Source: Eumeta japonica
Lineage: Eukaryota > Arthropoda > Insecta > Lepidoptera > Psychidae
Assembly (NCBI GenBank): GCA_005406025.1
Contig: BGZK01001384.1
Span: 62,001 to 126,000 of the forward strand
Length of the DNA stretch: 64,000 nt
Direction of reading: 5' to 3'
Each line of letters begins with the position of its first letter. Position 1 is the stretch's first letter. Under the pieces are notes generated by a model. The model made no database searches, had not been told where the DNA came from, and saw nothing but the letters and a program-made list of their open reading frames with translations. This document shows positions 11,990 to 25,145 of this stretch, piece by piece. The position numbers were made by a program, and so were the translations under genes.

Positions 11990-14900
11990 GTATTGATATA
12001 ATGATGGTAAAATTGTGATTGATTTATAATTTTTAATGTTATATTCATTATATTAAAAATAATCGTCACTAATTATAAAATAATGGGAAGGTTGTATGAA
12101 ACGCAGAGAAAATGCATTCAAACCTCTATAATACTCTCTAACGACACCCAATAAATAAATGCAGCAAATTATTCGAACACCATAACAGACATTATTTGAT
12201 TTTTCAAAGCATATCCTTTGTTTTTGGTAAACCAAGGTAATAAACATGAATTTTTCCGCTGTAGGATTATTATAGGAATATTATATTAATTTTACAAGTC
12301 GATAAATTATTTTATATTGCTCAATTTTCGGAAGACAATTCGGAAGACGGAATACAATCAGCCATTCATTCAATATACCCAATAAACATTAACTTGACAC
12401 TTAAATATATTACATGGCTACCGTGTCACGTTTAAACATCCCGTTTTCTTAAATCTTAACAATGCTATGTCATACAGAAAATTTTCTCTATAATTATTTA
12501 AAATGTAACGTACACTAATTGCTATTTTGATGCAATTTCTGTAACAATTAAATAACAATTAATCAAAAACATGATTGTGATAGAAAGAAATAACATTATT
12601 ATTTTGTTAAACGAAATAAAAACTTTTATATGTTAATAAGATAGTTGTTAAAAGAACAAAAATTGATATTATGCACATGTAATTTTAAAGAGAAATATAT
12701 AAAAAAAAACTAATTATTGGATTAGAATAGTGTACATTTCACTTTTTCCATAATTACGTTTGCAATACCAAAAGAATTTCCTGGCATAGCTAAACCTTTT
12801 GAATTTGTAATTCATTAAACTATTTCATTTGTAACTACATGTCCTGGTCAATTTAATAATATTATTATTATGAAATCTTGAAATGGTAATTAAAAAAATA
12901 TTTTCATCAAATTGTGTTCAATTACGAAGCTTGTTCCAATTTTCTTATCACCTTCTACATTTATCGCGATTAATTTGAGTTATAGGATAACACATACTCC
13001 GATTCCAATAATTGACGTTAGTGTTTTTGTACATTTAAACTATAATATCATTTAATTTCTCGTTCAAAATAAATTCATAGACATTTCAAACATGATATTG
13101 GTAAGTCTAATATTGATGTAATGTTATGATTTTTTGGTAACTTATCCATTTAATGATAAATTTCCGAAGAATATATTATATGTTAATAAATAATTATATT
13201 CATAATAAGAGAAAAGTTATCAAAGCTATATACAATAAACTGTTTAAGTGAACATAATTTGTATTCATTCATATGTAAACCTTTTACAATTCTATTAATA
13301 TTGTAAATTTGGAGGTTTGTTTGTTACTCAATCACGCTTTAAGGACTGAACAGAATTATCTACAACTGTACAGTAATTTTATTTACACATCAGAATAACA
13401 TATAGGTTATAAATTATAAAGATACTAACTTTTGCTCGCGATTTTGCTTGCATGATAGAAGAACTAATTTATTACTCATGCCCATTATTTATCAGCAACA
13501 ACAATGTTCAAGAGAGATTCGAGTTCAATATCGGTTCGGTATTGGAATCGCGAGTAGGACCAGGTGCAGAATCGAGCGAAATAAGATTGTTTCATGAAAT
13601 AAGTCAATGTTAAGTTCTAAATAGGTAATAAGTATATAGCTTTTAAAGTCATTAAACTCCTTACGAAACGGCAGGTCAGTGTGACCAAGATGGTACAATT
13701 GACAGCCATATCTTGATTCATGTTTTTGTCCTTTACCTTTTCGGAACAGAGGACAATTATATTGTCGGCAACGAAAATCAAATATCAAACCTACATTATT
13801 ACAAAGAAAAAAAACATAAACAGAACAGTATATTTAAATATCTTGTAATTTAAGGTACGCTGAATTAAATGATGTTTCCGTCGAATTTTTGTGTGGCCAT
13901 TATATAAAAAAAAACATGCATTTATTTGACTCACTCACCAAATTGTATTTTAAAAATGTAATTTGTCAAAATTATGTGTCTTAAATTATGGTGTATACTA
14001 TTATTTTATTTTATGTATTTACCTTTCCCAAATTGGGTGTAGCGTTTCACATAGATTATGAAAATGTGGACATGTTTGTTTCTGTTTTACTCTTAAAGTT
14101 TTTTATTTCTATTTATTTACAAACTTGTTTAAAACATTAATTAATAATCAAAAGATTTAGCTGTACTAGAATCGAAAGTTATTATAATAAGCTGAATTTA
14201 TAGAATGGATACTACTACTTATTTACATGTATATTATAATTTGACAGATAGTTTTGTTTCAATTAGAATTTTATCAATCCCTTCGCAACTTCAACCAAGC
14301 GTGAGACAAACAAATACTAGATGATTGACCATTGATAGATGATTAATATCACGTGTGAATGTATGTAAACGGTATATAATAATAATTTCGAAAATATTTT
14401 ATTATTTAGATAAATTCTTAAACTCGTTAATGTAACTTTTTTGTTCGTTTTAGCTGAAAAATATTAGGTATTCCTTATGTGTCAGACAAAATACTAACGA
14501 CTTGGTTCTACGTATAAAGTAATAAAATCACTGTGGAGCAAAGCGCTCTTTATTGATTCTATAAGCACTTTAGTCAAATAATTTATGTGACACATCAGCC
14601 ATAGATATTTCAATCCCATGACAAATTTGTCTATTGCAAATCATATTGGTATTCTACGTAAGGAAAAAGGACCATTTGGAAGGATCCAGCTTTTAGATCT
14701 ACGTAAAAGGAGAATTTGCACTTTGGGACCGTATCGTTATTGCAATCAAAAACACGGAATTATATACTTTTGTTTATAAGTAGGCATTGTGTTTTGGATA
14801 AAGAAAAACCTTGATAAATTGTTTTAAATGCAGAAACGCTCTCATTAGACTCAGTGATACTAATGTGGTTTTAGGATATAATTTTAAGTAAGTACTAAGC

Positions 14901-16590
14901 TCACTCAACTACTTCGAATCTTGAATCTTTTTACTGAACTTGGTTATCATATTTTTGAGTCGCATGGGACATTGAATCTTTGCCCTGAAACTACTGTCTC
15001 TGCAATCTGAGTTTGAGATTATAACGATGAAGTGGCCGGTTGCAATAAGTTTAATTATATGTAAAAAGAGATTTTATACAAGCAGATGCCGACGCTAATC
15101 AAAAATGAAAATGCGCGTTGTTTTTGAAAGTTTTAAATTAATCAGAATGGCTTAAATTGTCATATATTATAGGAGTTGTTTGAAACACGATATCAGAAAC
15201 AACAAGAACACTTCTTTTGGTATAATTCTTAGTATAAGGAATACCATTTAAATCTTAGAAGTTACTAAAATGGCTAAAGATTGTTAAGTAAGTCAATTAT
15301 ATTTTTAGGAGTACATGGTTTTCTAATAATACAGTTTCTGTTATAAGGCAATCTTCATCGTATATTAGAAATAGTTTCTTGGATTGTAGAATATTATTGT
15401 GCATATCTACTACACTATATTATATAAAATAAATAAGTAACTTTTCCTTTAATGTTTTGACACGACTACATTGCAAATTTTTAAGTTCTCGTTTTATGAA
15501 TATATTTTTATTAATTGTTAAGTTCACGTCTTGGCAACATTATCATTAATCAATAATTGGTCAATCATCAAAGTTTGTTTAAACACAATTCATGAGGTCT
15601 CACGCTTCAAGAACTACAACTACGTTTTGCTATTGTCATGTGTCACATTATTAGATTATACTATTAAATTCACTTATTTTATATAAATTCATGAACTTCA
15701 AAAATAACAATTAATGTAAAGGGTGTCTATACCTTATTATAGGCATTTTATATATAACGTAAACGAAGAAATTTTTCTTTACCCTTCAACAGCACAGTTA
15801 TAATAGTCATTTAAAATTAAAATAAGGTAGGTAAAAACCCATCATCATTTTAACATTAAAATAAATACATTCAATTGTATATTATAATGTATTTGTAACA
15901 AACACTAATGTGCTTGTTGATAAAATATCTTTTAAATATAGAACGATTACATCGAAGACATCAAGCGCACCACAAACTCGGTTTAGGTTGCATTAACCGT
16001 CAACCGCTATCAATCACTCAACAGCTAATATTTATGTAGCTTTAGCTCACTCATTTCTGTACCCCACCGATTTATCACAAAGCGACAGCGGACGACATCA
16101 TTATATGTTCCTACGAGAAGCGACACCGATATTTAAAATATACACCATAATTGGCAAATTGGGAGATATGTCGTATATATATGAGAAATCATTCGGCTGC
16201 AAGGCGCCGCCGCCTGCGTACGTTCAGACCATACTTTCTTATTAATTTGCTTTTAGTCATTGGCATGTGGAAAATTATATAAAACGCAGTGGTATATTGT
16301 CATCAATTTCAATGGATCCAGTAGCAATATTTCTTCCTACGTCTTTTGTCAAGAATATAAATAAAAGTTGCGCCACTTTATATATCACAATTGAAAAAAA
16401 TAAACGGTTTATTAGGTCATCTGACACATACATCAGTACTTTGACGTCACATGGCGTCAAAGCGTTAAAATTTTTCAATATCTGCATATGCTGTGTAGCA
16501 ATTAGATTTGATGAAGCAAAAACAGCGAAAAATACTTTTTAGCTTAGACTCACGTCGAAGAACTGGCTCGTCTGGTATGCCATTACGAAG
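11990..16590. other. Long AT-rich intergenic stretch, no gene recognised
   Basis: About 4.6 kb of AT-rich DNA. An open stretch on the minus strand at 13525-13788 lacks an ATG and any known domain. A short GC-rich patch at 16195-16235 stands out but is unexplained. Confidence 0.4.
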
Positions 16591-16599
16591 CTGTTTGAT

Positions 16600-16844
16600 T
16601 GATACTAATTTCAGGTGCTAATACACTGAATATTACCACACTTATTATCATTGTATAGAGAGTATTATGCGTTTGGTGGCCCATGACAAAGAATCTTTGT
16701 GGCTGATGGTCGAACTCCAGGTCATTGACCACATAACAAAGGACCTGACATTTGTACTCGGATTTATCCGCTGGATTTATATAGCCTACAAGTCCCATTA
16801 CAAATCCAAATGTGTATACTAGGCCAAATAGGACAAGGTATAGC
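16600..16844 (-). CDS. Candidate coding exon of a membrane protein (unconfirmed)
   Basis: Taking the AG at 16845-16846 as acceptor, the minus strand reads a hydrophobic stretch LYLVLFGLVYTFGFVMGLVG, then a polar loop with NPADKSEYKCQVLCYVVNDL and a second hydrophobic stretch TMIISVVIFSVLA. A TGA lies in frame just upstream of the AG, so the reading depends on that acceptor, which has a poor pyrimidine tract. A donor such as GTG|GTAATA near 16633 is possible. I do not recognise the family. It may be a chance frame. Confidence 0.28.
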
Positions 16845-16849
16845 TGTCA

Positions 16850-19190
16850 CGTCTGTCAATATTCAATCACCTGTAATTGGCCATAGGAGAATCAACACAA
16901 CTAACTATATAAAATTCTTTGTTATAGTCATCTCATTATTTTAGTGTTCTGAATTTACTACAGTGTTACTATAAAACATGTTGTTTGTATAGTCAATCGC
17001 ATATTTTATTTATAATTTATTTATGGAAAACTATTCATGTTAAGTTTTTTTACAAAGTAGCGCAAAATATTTCGAGATTCAAATTCATGAAAATTGTTCA
17101 GAAAATTAAATATATAATAGCATTAGGTCAAAGAGATATTCTTAATTATTACCACCATCAACATTAAAACCAAGTTTTCATAAACATTGCCAGTATGGTC
17201 TATTCGTTTAACGCATCACTTTTTCTCTTCATCTTAAGGTATTATAAGCTATTACCAAATAATATCTTAACGATTGTTATTTTTTTTCACACCACAAAAA
17301 ATAATTTCGCATTCCATGCAACCGCAACTTATCAACATAGCAGCCTAATTACCTAATATAATTCTAAAATACTCGTCTTACAAAATTAAAGGTTTTTTAA
17401 GATGCAGAAATCTTTTTAGATGCGATTTATATATATTTATCTAGCCATTATTATGAGTGCACATGGTTTACGTTTATTACAACACAATCATGTGTCCATT
17501 CACTAAAAAGCATTAACCTTCTCCTTTTTTAAAACCACCTTTTCCGAAGAACCAACAGTTAGTACAACATGGCTCTAAAACCAAAATATGCCATTGAACA
17601 TACCTACGTCAGTGTTTAGTGGCACCGTGACATATGTCGATACATTTCTGACACACATCTATGGCACATCCCTAACAGGTAACGGCAGTCAGAAGCTAAG
17701 GATGTGCTTAAATCAATTCCAAGTATGTAGGTACATTCAATGTTATAGAAATCAAAAACTACAAATTGAACGATTATTTTCGTTTTTTGGTAAAGTTGAT
17801 CTACAAAAGGAAATATACCCGTTTCGGGAAAAAACGTACTAACGGATCTATTGTATACACAAATATATTATATTAATTTAATATAATTATCTTTAAATAT
17901 TTATTAAAGTTCGGAAAATGGAATTATCGCAGAATCGTTGTGTCGGTATCATCTGCAAAAATAATTTTGATCAGTCTTTGATACATGAAGAAGAAGAAAG
18001 TTTCTTAGCAACAGCCATTTTTTTATATTAAAAAAAAGTACAATATAAATGTAACCTGCCAGTGCCATTTTGTTCTGACGTGAGTATTGAATGGTAATTT
18101 TTCCAAAATCGTTAATCATATTAATTAAATGGAATTTATAAGAAATGATCCTGCTTTGATAATATCTTTAGTTTTCATCACTCTGATATTTATTTTTTAA
18201 ACCGCAATTTGAAATGACTTTGTATTAACATTTAATTTCACATAATATATTCCAAAGACAAACGGCAACATTTCTTTATTTTTGTAAATCGCAAATATTA
18301 AGATTTCATTTCAGTTTGTACTTATAAATATTATCTTTAATCGAAGGATTAAGTAAGTTTCTTTCATAGTGAAATGTTATAAAAAGTAGTCACTATTACA
18401 GATCTAAGTCTTTTAATATTAACTCAAAATTTGATGTCATCTACACAGTGCCTAAAAGAGCTATTCATAAGTACAAACTGCTTCAAACTGTCATTAAACT
18501 AGTGCAATATTTTCATTGTCAACAACATTCACACAACAACCATCTATATAAGATTATTGAAGTATATTTTGTTTTAGTAACAACACCTTAAAAATACTAC
18601 ATCTATATATTTAAATACATTAATGGAAGACGGTCTTTCGATATATCTTATAAACTGTTTGTGTAGTCCATTTCGATATTGATTTTGTTTCTTTCAATTC
18701 CTTCTGAAGGAAACGAAATAATTTTGAAGTAGTCGTCCGAGACATTCGACCGAAAAGGCAGTGATAAGACTATAGTTTTGCTAAAAAATATACATCGATT
18801 ATTAATATCAGTATTTGGATATGAATCTTAAATGTAAGCTATTTGCTTATTAGGAGGATATTCACTAGAGTTCATTATGACTATAACAAAAAAATATATG
18901 ACTGTGAGTAACCAGACGTTGAATTTTAAAGAAAATAGAAAAATATTTGAAAAACCTATAAATCACATCAAACGTTTTTTCTGTCTTCATTTTCCGTTCA
19001 TCAGCTACCCATATGAACCAATATTTAGAGCAGAAACGGAACGCACAATTTCCGAGTATTTTTTCTGTATATAAAATACCTAAACCTAAATAACTATACT
19101 ACGGACTAAACGCCAGTAATACCAAAAACTATAATATAAATCTAATATTCCTCCTACCGTCGTACCGGCAAAAAGAAGAACTAAATTTAC
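16850..19190. other. Gad1 downstream flank or 3' UTR region, no gene recognised
   Basis: AT-rich DNA. AATAAA on the minus strand occurs near 18189 and 18275 and could serve Gad1 if its 3' UTR is about 1.1 kb. There is no recognisable reading frame. Confidence 0.35.
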
Positions 19191-19194
19191 CATT

Positions 19195-19300
19195 ACAGCT
19201 GTCAAATGGTTTTCACAAGCGTTCTATTCTCAACGATATCTAAGCTCTTGACAGCTGTCCAGTCAAGACCTAAATGTCAATTTGACAGCTGTGGCACGTT
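19195..19300. promoter_or_regulatory. Cluster of three CAGCTGTC / GACAGCTG E-box palindromes past the Gad1 stop
   Basis: CAGCTGTCAAATGG near 19197, CTTGACAGCTGTCC near 19250 and TTTGACAGCTGTGG near 19283 share a TTGACAGCTGT core, in alternating orientation, within about 100 bp. CAGCTG is the E-box core bound by bHLH factors. Whether this is an enhancer or a repeat remnant cannot be told from sequence alone. Confidence 0.4.
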
Positions 19301-19361
19301 CCGTTCGCGGCTCTACATTTAATCGGTTACCCACAGTCGTGCGCGTGCGGCGTAATAACGT

Positions 19362-19544
19362 TTAGTCGATTTTAATATCGTGCCCCAGGCGGTCCATCTC
19401 GGACAGCATGAAGTCCACGTCCCGTTCGGTGACAGCGGCGCTGGAGATGATGCTGCGGAAGAAGTTGGGCCGGCGCTCGTCCGGTTGGTAGCCGATCATC
19501 AGAGTGCCCGCTCGCATCATGCGACCTTTCAATTCTGCACATAC
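19362..19544 (-). CDS. Gad1: Gad1 terminal coding exon with stop
   Basis: 183 bp, 60 codons and TAA. It reads VCAELKGRMMRAGTLMIGYQ, then PDERRPNFFRSIISSAAVTE, then RDVDFMLSEMDRLGHDIKID. RRPNFFRSIISSAAV is a signature of insect GAD C-termini. The last residues, IKID, extend slightly past where fly Gad1 ends, from memory. The acceptor is CTTCTTTTTGCACAG. A minus-strand ATTAAA at 19318-19323 lies about 40 nt past the stop and is a possible but rather close poly(A) signal. The true 3' end is unknown. Confidence 0.95.
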   Translation of the reverse strand, partial: VCAELKGRMMRAGTLMIGYQPDERRPNFFRSIISSAAVTERDVDFMLSEMDRLGHDIKID

Positions 19545-20436
19545 CTGTGCAAAAAGAAGTTAAGCACTGGGAAGAAAAGGTGGAAAGGCACATGCCCATT
19601 TGATAGTTCTTTATAGCCGAGCTAGAAAGAGTATATGTTTAGATCATCGAGCTGAAAATGATTTTTGTATAATTTCTAAACCTTCGGAGATTAAAAATGT
19701 CAGAAATCTCTTTATGTCGTGATTTATTTTGATAAATATTTCTATCAAAGTAACTGACACTGAAAATTTTGAAGTGAATAGGTTGCTTTTGTGAAGATTT
19801 AAGGCTTTGATTATGAGACTGACCGGTTAAACAGTTGTGAAATCAGTAAAAAAAAAAAAATATTAAAGAGATATTTGAATTTTGCAACTTTCTCCAAATC
19901 AGTTGCTTTGAAGAAAATTGCAAAATTCACTTGCAAATCTAATTTGTAGATTTTTTTAAAATTTTTATTGCAAATATGTATATAACTTGAAGTAAATTTT
20001 ACAAGTTAATAAAAGAAAAACAAGAAAACTGAAGTCCTTCCTATGACGTCACTAGTACCTCGTATTTCGATTTGTGTAATTTGTATTCTTGAATTACAAA
20101 TTAAGACATAACAAATTGACAACATTTCAAAATTATAAGAGTAAATGGGCACATATTGCTTTAAAAATAAAAGAAATTACCTCATTTATCAGATACTAGC
20201 TTTTAAAAAGTAGTAATCTATTTCATTGTAAAAATATAAACACTAGGTGTTCATGTAAAAAAAATCATGCATTTTTAGTTTATTTATATTGAAATAAGAA
20301 AAAAAATTGTGCAAAATTTGAAATGTCTGATATGCATGCATAATTAAATTATGGTGAAGAAAACAAATAAAATGTGTTAGACGGGAAGCAAATCCATAGC
20401 ACTTCTATTTTAGATCTACGTTAGTCGCAGAGTTAC
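19545..20436 (-). other. Gad1: Gad1 intron between the last two exons
   Basis: 892 bp, AT-rich, GT-AG. No repeat element or open frame recognised. Confidence 0.85.
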
Positions 20437-20631
20437 CTTGCCCAATTTCAGTTCTTTGGCGGAGTCGTGGTGAACACCTCGCAGTTGTTCCGGTAGGTAC
20501 CAGAAGGACACGTTCACCATCTCAGGCTCTAGGATCAGATAGAATTTGTCGGGTTGCTCCTTCAGCCGCCGCACCATGTACTCGCTCAGTTCCATCAGCC
20601 GGTCCATGAGGCGTTCGAAGCCCAAGGTACC
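20437..20631 (-). CDS. Gad1: Gad1 exon, C-terminal domain part 1
   Basis: 195 bp, 65 codons, phase 0, from GTLGFERLMDRLMELSEYMV to VHHDSAKELKLGK. It includes FYLILEPEMVNVSFWYLPEQ, the strand that leads into the C-terminal lobe. The acceptor is TTCTTTTACACCAG and the donor is AAG|GTAACT. Confidence 0.95.
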
Positions 20632-21590
20632 CTGGTGTAAAAGAAATGGTATTGTGTACTTATTCCGATCGAAAGCAAATTAACATCCAAAAGAGGCGAC
20701 GTAAACAGTAAATTTGGGATTTTTCATCGAACAAAGTCATATAAAGAAATCAAGCAAATTCTTATAATAAAGAAAGTAAAATGGTAAAGGAAGGCTATGA
20801 CCACTCAGTTACGGGTGGTTAAAACACAATCCACTGCAGGACAGTGGTTTCTTTAAAAAAAAAGGGGGGAATTTGTATTTCAAAAACTGATTTTTTAAAA
20901 ATATCTAGTAGGTAGTTGTGGCTTATCAAGTGTGTATGACGTCATTTTAAACACACAATGGACTTAAATGGAATGACGAAGGTGGCCGAGTCAAATAATG
21001 CGACTGGAATTCTAATTTTTCACCTTAACATGCCGTATTGATGATTATTTGTCATTTTATTGGTACGCAAATCGCAGAAGTACAACAATTATACGTATAT
21101 TATAATATAGGTTAGGTTAGGTATCATATCTATAGAACCTTTGTGGTTTTCTTAGATAATCCGAATATTATTCAAATTCGAATCGAAAAGGCTGTACAAT
21201 ACCTACGAGTGGAACAATTGTAATTATTAAAATAATAGAAGGATACTAGCACGAACACTGCGAGTGCATCTGAGATCTAAGTGCGAATTCTAAAGATTTC
21301 ACACAGAAAATAAATGAAGGTGGTCAATCAATCAATAGCTAATTGTATTATTCATCAGCGAAAAGATCTTAGGAGTCTGTGAGCGCAACAATATGTAATT
21401 TTGTGATATTCTCCTATAAAGATTTACCCATAAGATCTAATTGCTTAAGTAAATATTTTCCAGTATTCATTACAATTGTTTTCATGTACTCAGATAATAA
21501 TGTATCGGGATTCGTAAACGTAGTAGTAGAAGAAGAAGAAGAAGACAATGGAGCTTTGCTTAAATCTTTAGGTTCTTAAGAAAAGCCCAC
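20632..21590 (-). other. Gad1: Gad1 intron between the QCGRHND exon and the next
   Basis: 959 bp. It contains a short GTA/GAA trinucleotide run at 21519-21546 next to the upstream exon, and otherwise nothing distinctive. Confidence 0.85.
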
Positions 21591-21740
21591 CTTAGCGCGC
21601 CACTGCAGCCACAGCTTGAAGATGTCGTTGTGCCGGCCGCACTGTATGACCTTGTCGCCGGTGTCGTAGCGCGGATCGTAGATCTTGTCCGTCATGAACA
21701 GGTACTCCGCGGACATGGCGTTGCAGCTCAACAGCACCCC
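21591..21740 (-). CDS. Gad1: Gad1 exon with [18 protein letters not shown]
   Basis: 150 bp, 50 codons, phase 0. It runs [19 protein letters not shown], then [20 protein letters not shown], then [11 protein letters not shown]. The acceptor is CGTCCATCCTCAG and the donor is AAG|GTGGGC. The [14 protein letters not shown] segment is nearly invariant among insect GADs and helps separate this gene from Ddc. Confidence 0.96.
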
Positions 21741-21849
21741 CTGAGGATGGACGGCAGTCGGTTACAGCCACTCATAAGCAGCACCGGTAAAAGTTGACGT
21801 CTAGCCTAAAGCCAGATCATAGTCGAAGGATAAATCCTCAAAGGTGTTT

Positions 21850-22420
21850 TTAAATTATTGCATAGCTTTTATCGCGAGCTTTGAGCGCGGGGACCAAATC
21901 AAGAAATTCCGTAACGAAAATAAAACTTAACACCCCCCACTCCGCCTTCCATGTAGCTCGGCCGAGCGTTCGCTTAATGTATATGTATATGGTACGACTG
22001 TACGAAGCTCGCACGGATCGAGACGAGCTGCTCCGAAATCGGACGAATACGTAAGCAGCTGTTTGTGAGAAAGTATATAAGTGTGTAGGTGTCTATCATA
22101 TCTTTATAATGCTACACTCACCGCATGTGCCCCGTAAGTATACATGTAGATATATATGTATACGTAGGTGTACCTATGTACAACAGTGAATAGCAGGTGC
22201 TGGTGAATAGTTATACGCGTAAAATTTGTGTATAAAGTGTTTTAAATATGAATAAACAAAGTGCATTTATTAATGAAGAGAGTGATGAAAAACTTGAATT
22301 AATATCAAAGAAAAAAAAAATACTGCATAAATAAATAAATAATTGTAATTTCATAAGTTGATAAAAAATGCTATGCAATAGCTTTTCCGCGACAGTCCCC
22401 GAGTACCGCACGTTTAATTT
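21850..22420 (-). mobile_element. Dispersed repeat, minus-orientation copy (uninterrupted)
   Basis: Inverted counterpart of 9736-11022, about 11-12 kb away. It lacks the 721-bp insertion and so shows the pre-insertion state. The 15-mer GCTATGCAATAGCTT is at 22370-22384. It begins about 110 bp inside the intron beyond the acceptor of the QCGRHND exon. It is non-coding; an apparent 98-codon frame is low-complexity and starts outside the shared part. Confidence 0.7.
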
Positions 22421-24441
22421 TTTCGTTCGTTCCAAGCTCTTCGACGTCCACGATATGACGATTTGTCGTCGTCGATGCATGGCTCGTCTACTAAAAGGAC
22501 CGTCCATCTAGCGGGCAATCCGATTTCTTTTATAGTCTCTACAGAACAGGAATTGTTGGTGAAACTATCCGGCTGCTTATAGAATCGTCACCTTAGTGTT
22601 ATTTAGTCATCGATCAAAGGCGAAACAGGAGACATCGAGCAAGCGAGCTTGTCGAATTGACGTGCTCTACTATCTTGTTCTACTATCGTTTCAGAGCTTC
22701 CGTTGGCGTGGATCGGATGAGTCATGTAACACCCTAATGTAGGAGAAATGCTTTTGCGAAATGAACTCCTAAGATAATTAAAAAAATAGCAGAATTGTCC
22801 TCCAGCTAACAAATAATAAAAAAATTACTCCGATTTCACATGTCGGGAATGGTGAGGATTTCTATAATCTGTGACTTCCGATTGGTCGGGGTCAATCTCC
22901 AAATTTGTATTTATGGTTTTGTTTACAACCAAAGACAATTCTGAAAATCGTGGCCATATACGTACGAGAATTAGGGCGTTTCAGGAATTAATAATTTTAT
23001 TCTTTTTTTCTTCTTAATTATTTTATTCTTCTATATATTTTAGTAAATTAATGGAAAGTGTTCTAGTGATTTCGTACTACTGGTAATGGTTTCGTTTTTA
23101 ATTTGTGTGAAAAGTAAAATATATACTTGTTTTTTAGTGTTAACTATTTTTTTCTTAGGTGTAATTCCTTGCACTCTGATTATTGTAAAACATAATGTCA
23201 ACTCTATTATTGCGCATGCAAATGCATCATATTCAAAGAGATTTATGAATTTGACACGTATGTATTTTATTTTATATCTGTCAATAATCATTTTCTTACC
23301 AAAATAGATAGTATCCTTATACTATGAAAGCAGATTTTTTAAATATAGATATGTATTTTTTATATTTCAATAAAGGTTTGCATTTCAAATTTGTCTAAAT
23401 AGATGTCTGCCCTGGAAAAAAGATTTCACATAACAAAATTTTTCTGACGGTATTACAACTTCTTCGATTTTGAAGTGACTGCATTGTTGCTATGATTTAA
23501 TTCTCAACAACAGCACTACAGAAATAAAATAACATGAGTAGACTTTGCTAATGAATATTGTTGGAAATAAACACATACATCTTTTATCGGGCGAAGTCAT
23601 ATCATACAATTGTATTCCCACGGCTAATTCGAAAGATGCCTAGCAAGCTCGGTTGCCCAGCTACTAACTCATCAATATAGGCTGCGTTGTTTCAATAGTA
23701 TAACAACTTAAAAATTGTTTTGTGGAAGAAGCTGTATATATGACGGCGAGTGAATACTTAGCGGGTGGGCCGTCGTAGAATTATTTTTTACATTTAAGTA
23801 GGACACTTAAAAGCGATAAGTCCGCAGGTAATTTATTAAAAAAAAAAAAAACTGTACAACACGAAACTCCACATTGCCATCGTATTCGAAAATATTTTTT
23901 TTTCATTTTCTGCTCTTTTTCTATATAAATTGTGGCGTTGTACGAACATTATGAGAGATTTTTCAAATCATTGCCATAGGGAAAAATTGATAAAGCGCGA
24001 TCGAAATATACACACCGAGGGTTTCCTACATATGTATTATATGGAATATACTAGATTGGACATACGATTTTGACATTTACGCGTGAGAACGTGTTAAATA
24101 TACAAATAACGATCATTCAATCACTGAGCACAGTAAGAGTAGTTACTGAGAAAAACGACTGTGACGAAGGCGAGGGACAGAGATGGATAGATAAAGAAAC
24201 AGGCAAACCGACAGACAAACAAATTGACAAACATTGAAGTTTGATCATAAAGATTTCTTTTTTGTCTTTTTCGGCGCGGTATGTACATAATTAAAATTTT
24301 ATACAAACGAAATATCGATAACAGCATTATTTATATACAGTTTAAATAAGCTCACGCCTATTTCCCAAGAAGTAGGCAGAGACTACAGATTTGGTATAAT
24401 ATGTTAATAAAATAATATATATTGATATATACATCATTTTT

Positions 24442-24860
24442 TAACTGACTTCAAAAAAAGGAGGAGGTTCTATGTTCGCCTGTATGTATTTTTTTTTATG
24501 TATGTTCAGTGATAATTTCGTCATTGTGGACCGATTTCGACATTTTTTTTATTTCAAAGGGTATACTTTTCAGGTATAGTCACCAAGTCAGAATCTGATG
24601 AGGGGATCCCAAAAAATCGAGGGAAACGCTCAAATATTATAGGCACGTATAGTGGGTTTGGGCTCTTTTTTTAGTTTTTCACATTTTTGCATACGGTAGT
24701 TAGTCATGCTGCTGATCTGATATTCATTCATTTGTATAATTTCAGTGTGACAATCGTAGCAGGAACATCAGAACTTTTAGCGAGAACAGTAGACACAGAG
24801 TGCAAATTAATTTAATGTGAAAGTGAATGAAAATGTAATCTATGTAAATTGTAGAACTTT
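24442..24860 (+). repeat. Lepidopteran-type dispersed repeat (CTGACTTCAAAAAAAGGAGG block)
   Basis: It opens with ACTGACTTCAAAAAAAGGAG and GAGGTTCTATG, followed by TTTTATGTATGTTCAGTGAT and a GACCGATTTCGAC stretch. I recognise this as a repeat common in moth and butterfly genomic DNA. The class is not certain. Confidence 0.55.
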
Positions 24861-24874
24861 CGTATTATAAAGAA

Positions 24875-25145
24875 CTAGCTTTTGCCCGCAGCTCCGCCCG
24901 CGTGGACTATGATATTTAGACCGTTTTAGAAGCGTTCCTGGCGTTTATTCATATTTTTCCAACACGATCATTTTAAATGACCTCTCTATTATTTAGAGAT
25001 TAAGCTGTATATCTGGTTCTACACAACCAAATCAGATGATACATAGCTTAGATGTTAAGTGGGATCCCAAACTACGAAACTGTAAAATTTTTATCAAAAT
25101 CCGTTTAGCCGTTTATGTGTGATGCGGTAACAAACATACAGACAA
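24875..25145 (+). repeat. Lepidopteran-type dispersed repeat (TTTTGCCCGCAGCTCCGCCC block)
   Basis: It begins AACTAGCTTTTGCCCGCAGC and ends near ATCAAAATCCGTTTAGCCGT, then GTGATGCGGTAACAAACATA. Both ends match a familiar lepidopteran repeat. Relatives by motif lie at 58865-59000 and near 42420-42530. Confidence 0.55.

Noticed and set aside
13525..13788. 87-codon minus-strand frame with several cysteines
   Set aside because: No ATG start (TTG), no domain, no supporting splice sites.
22211..22507. 98-codon minus-strand frame
   Set aside because: It lies within and beside the dispersed repeat, is low-complexity in its second half, and is not open in the sister copy.
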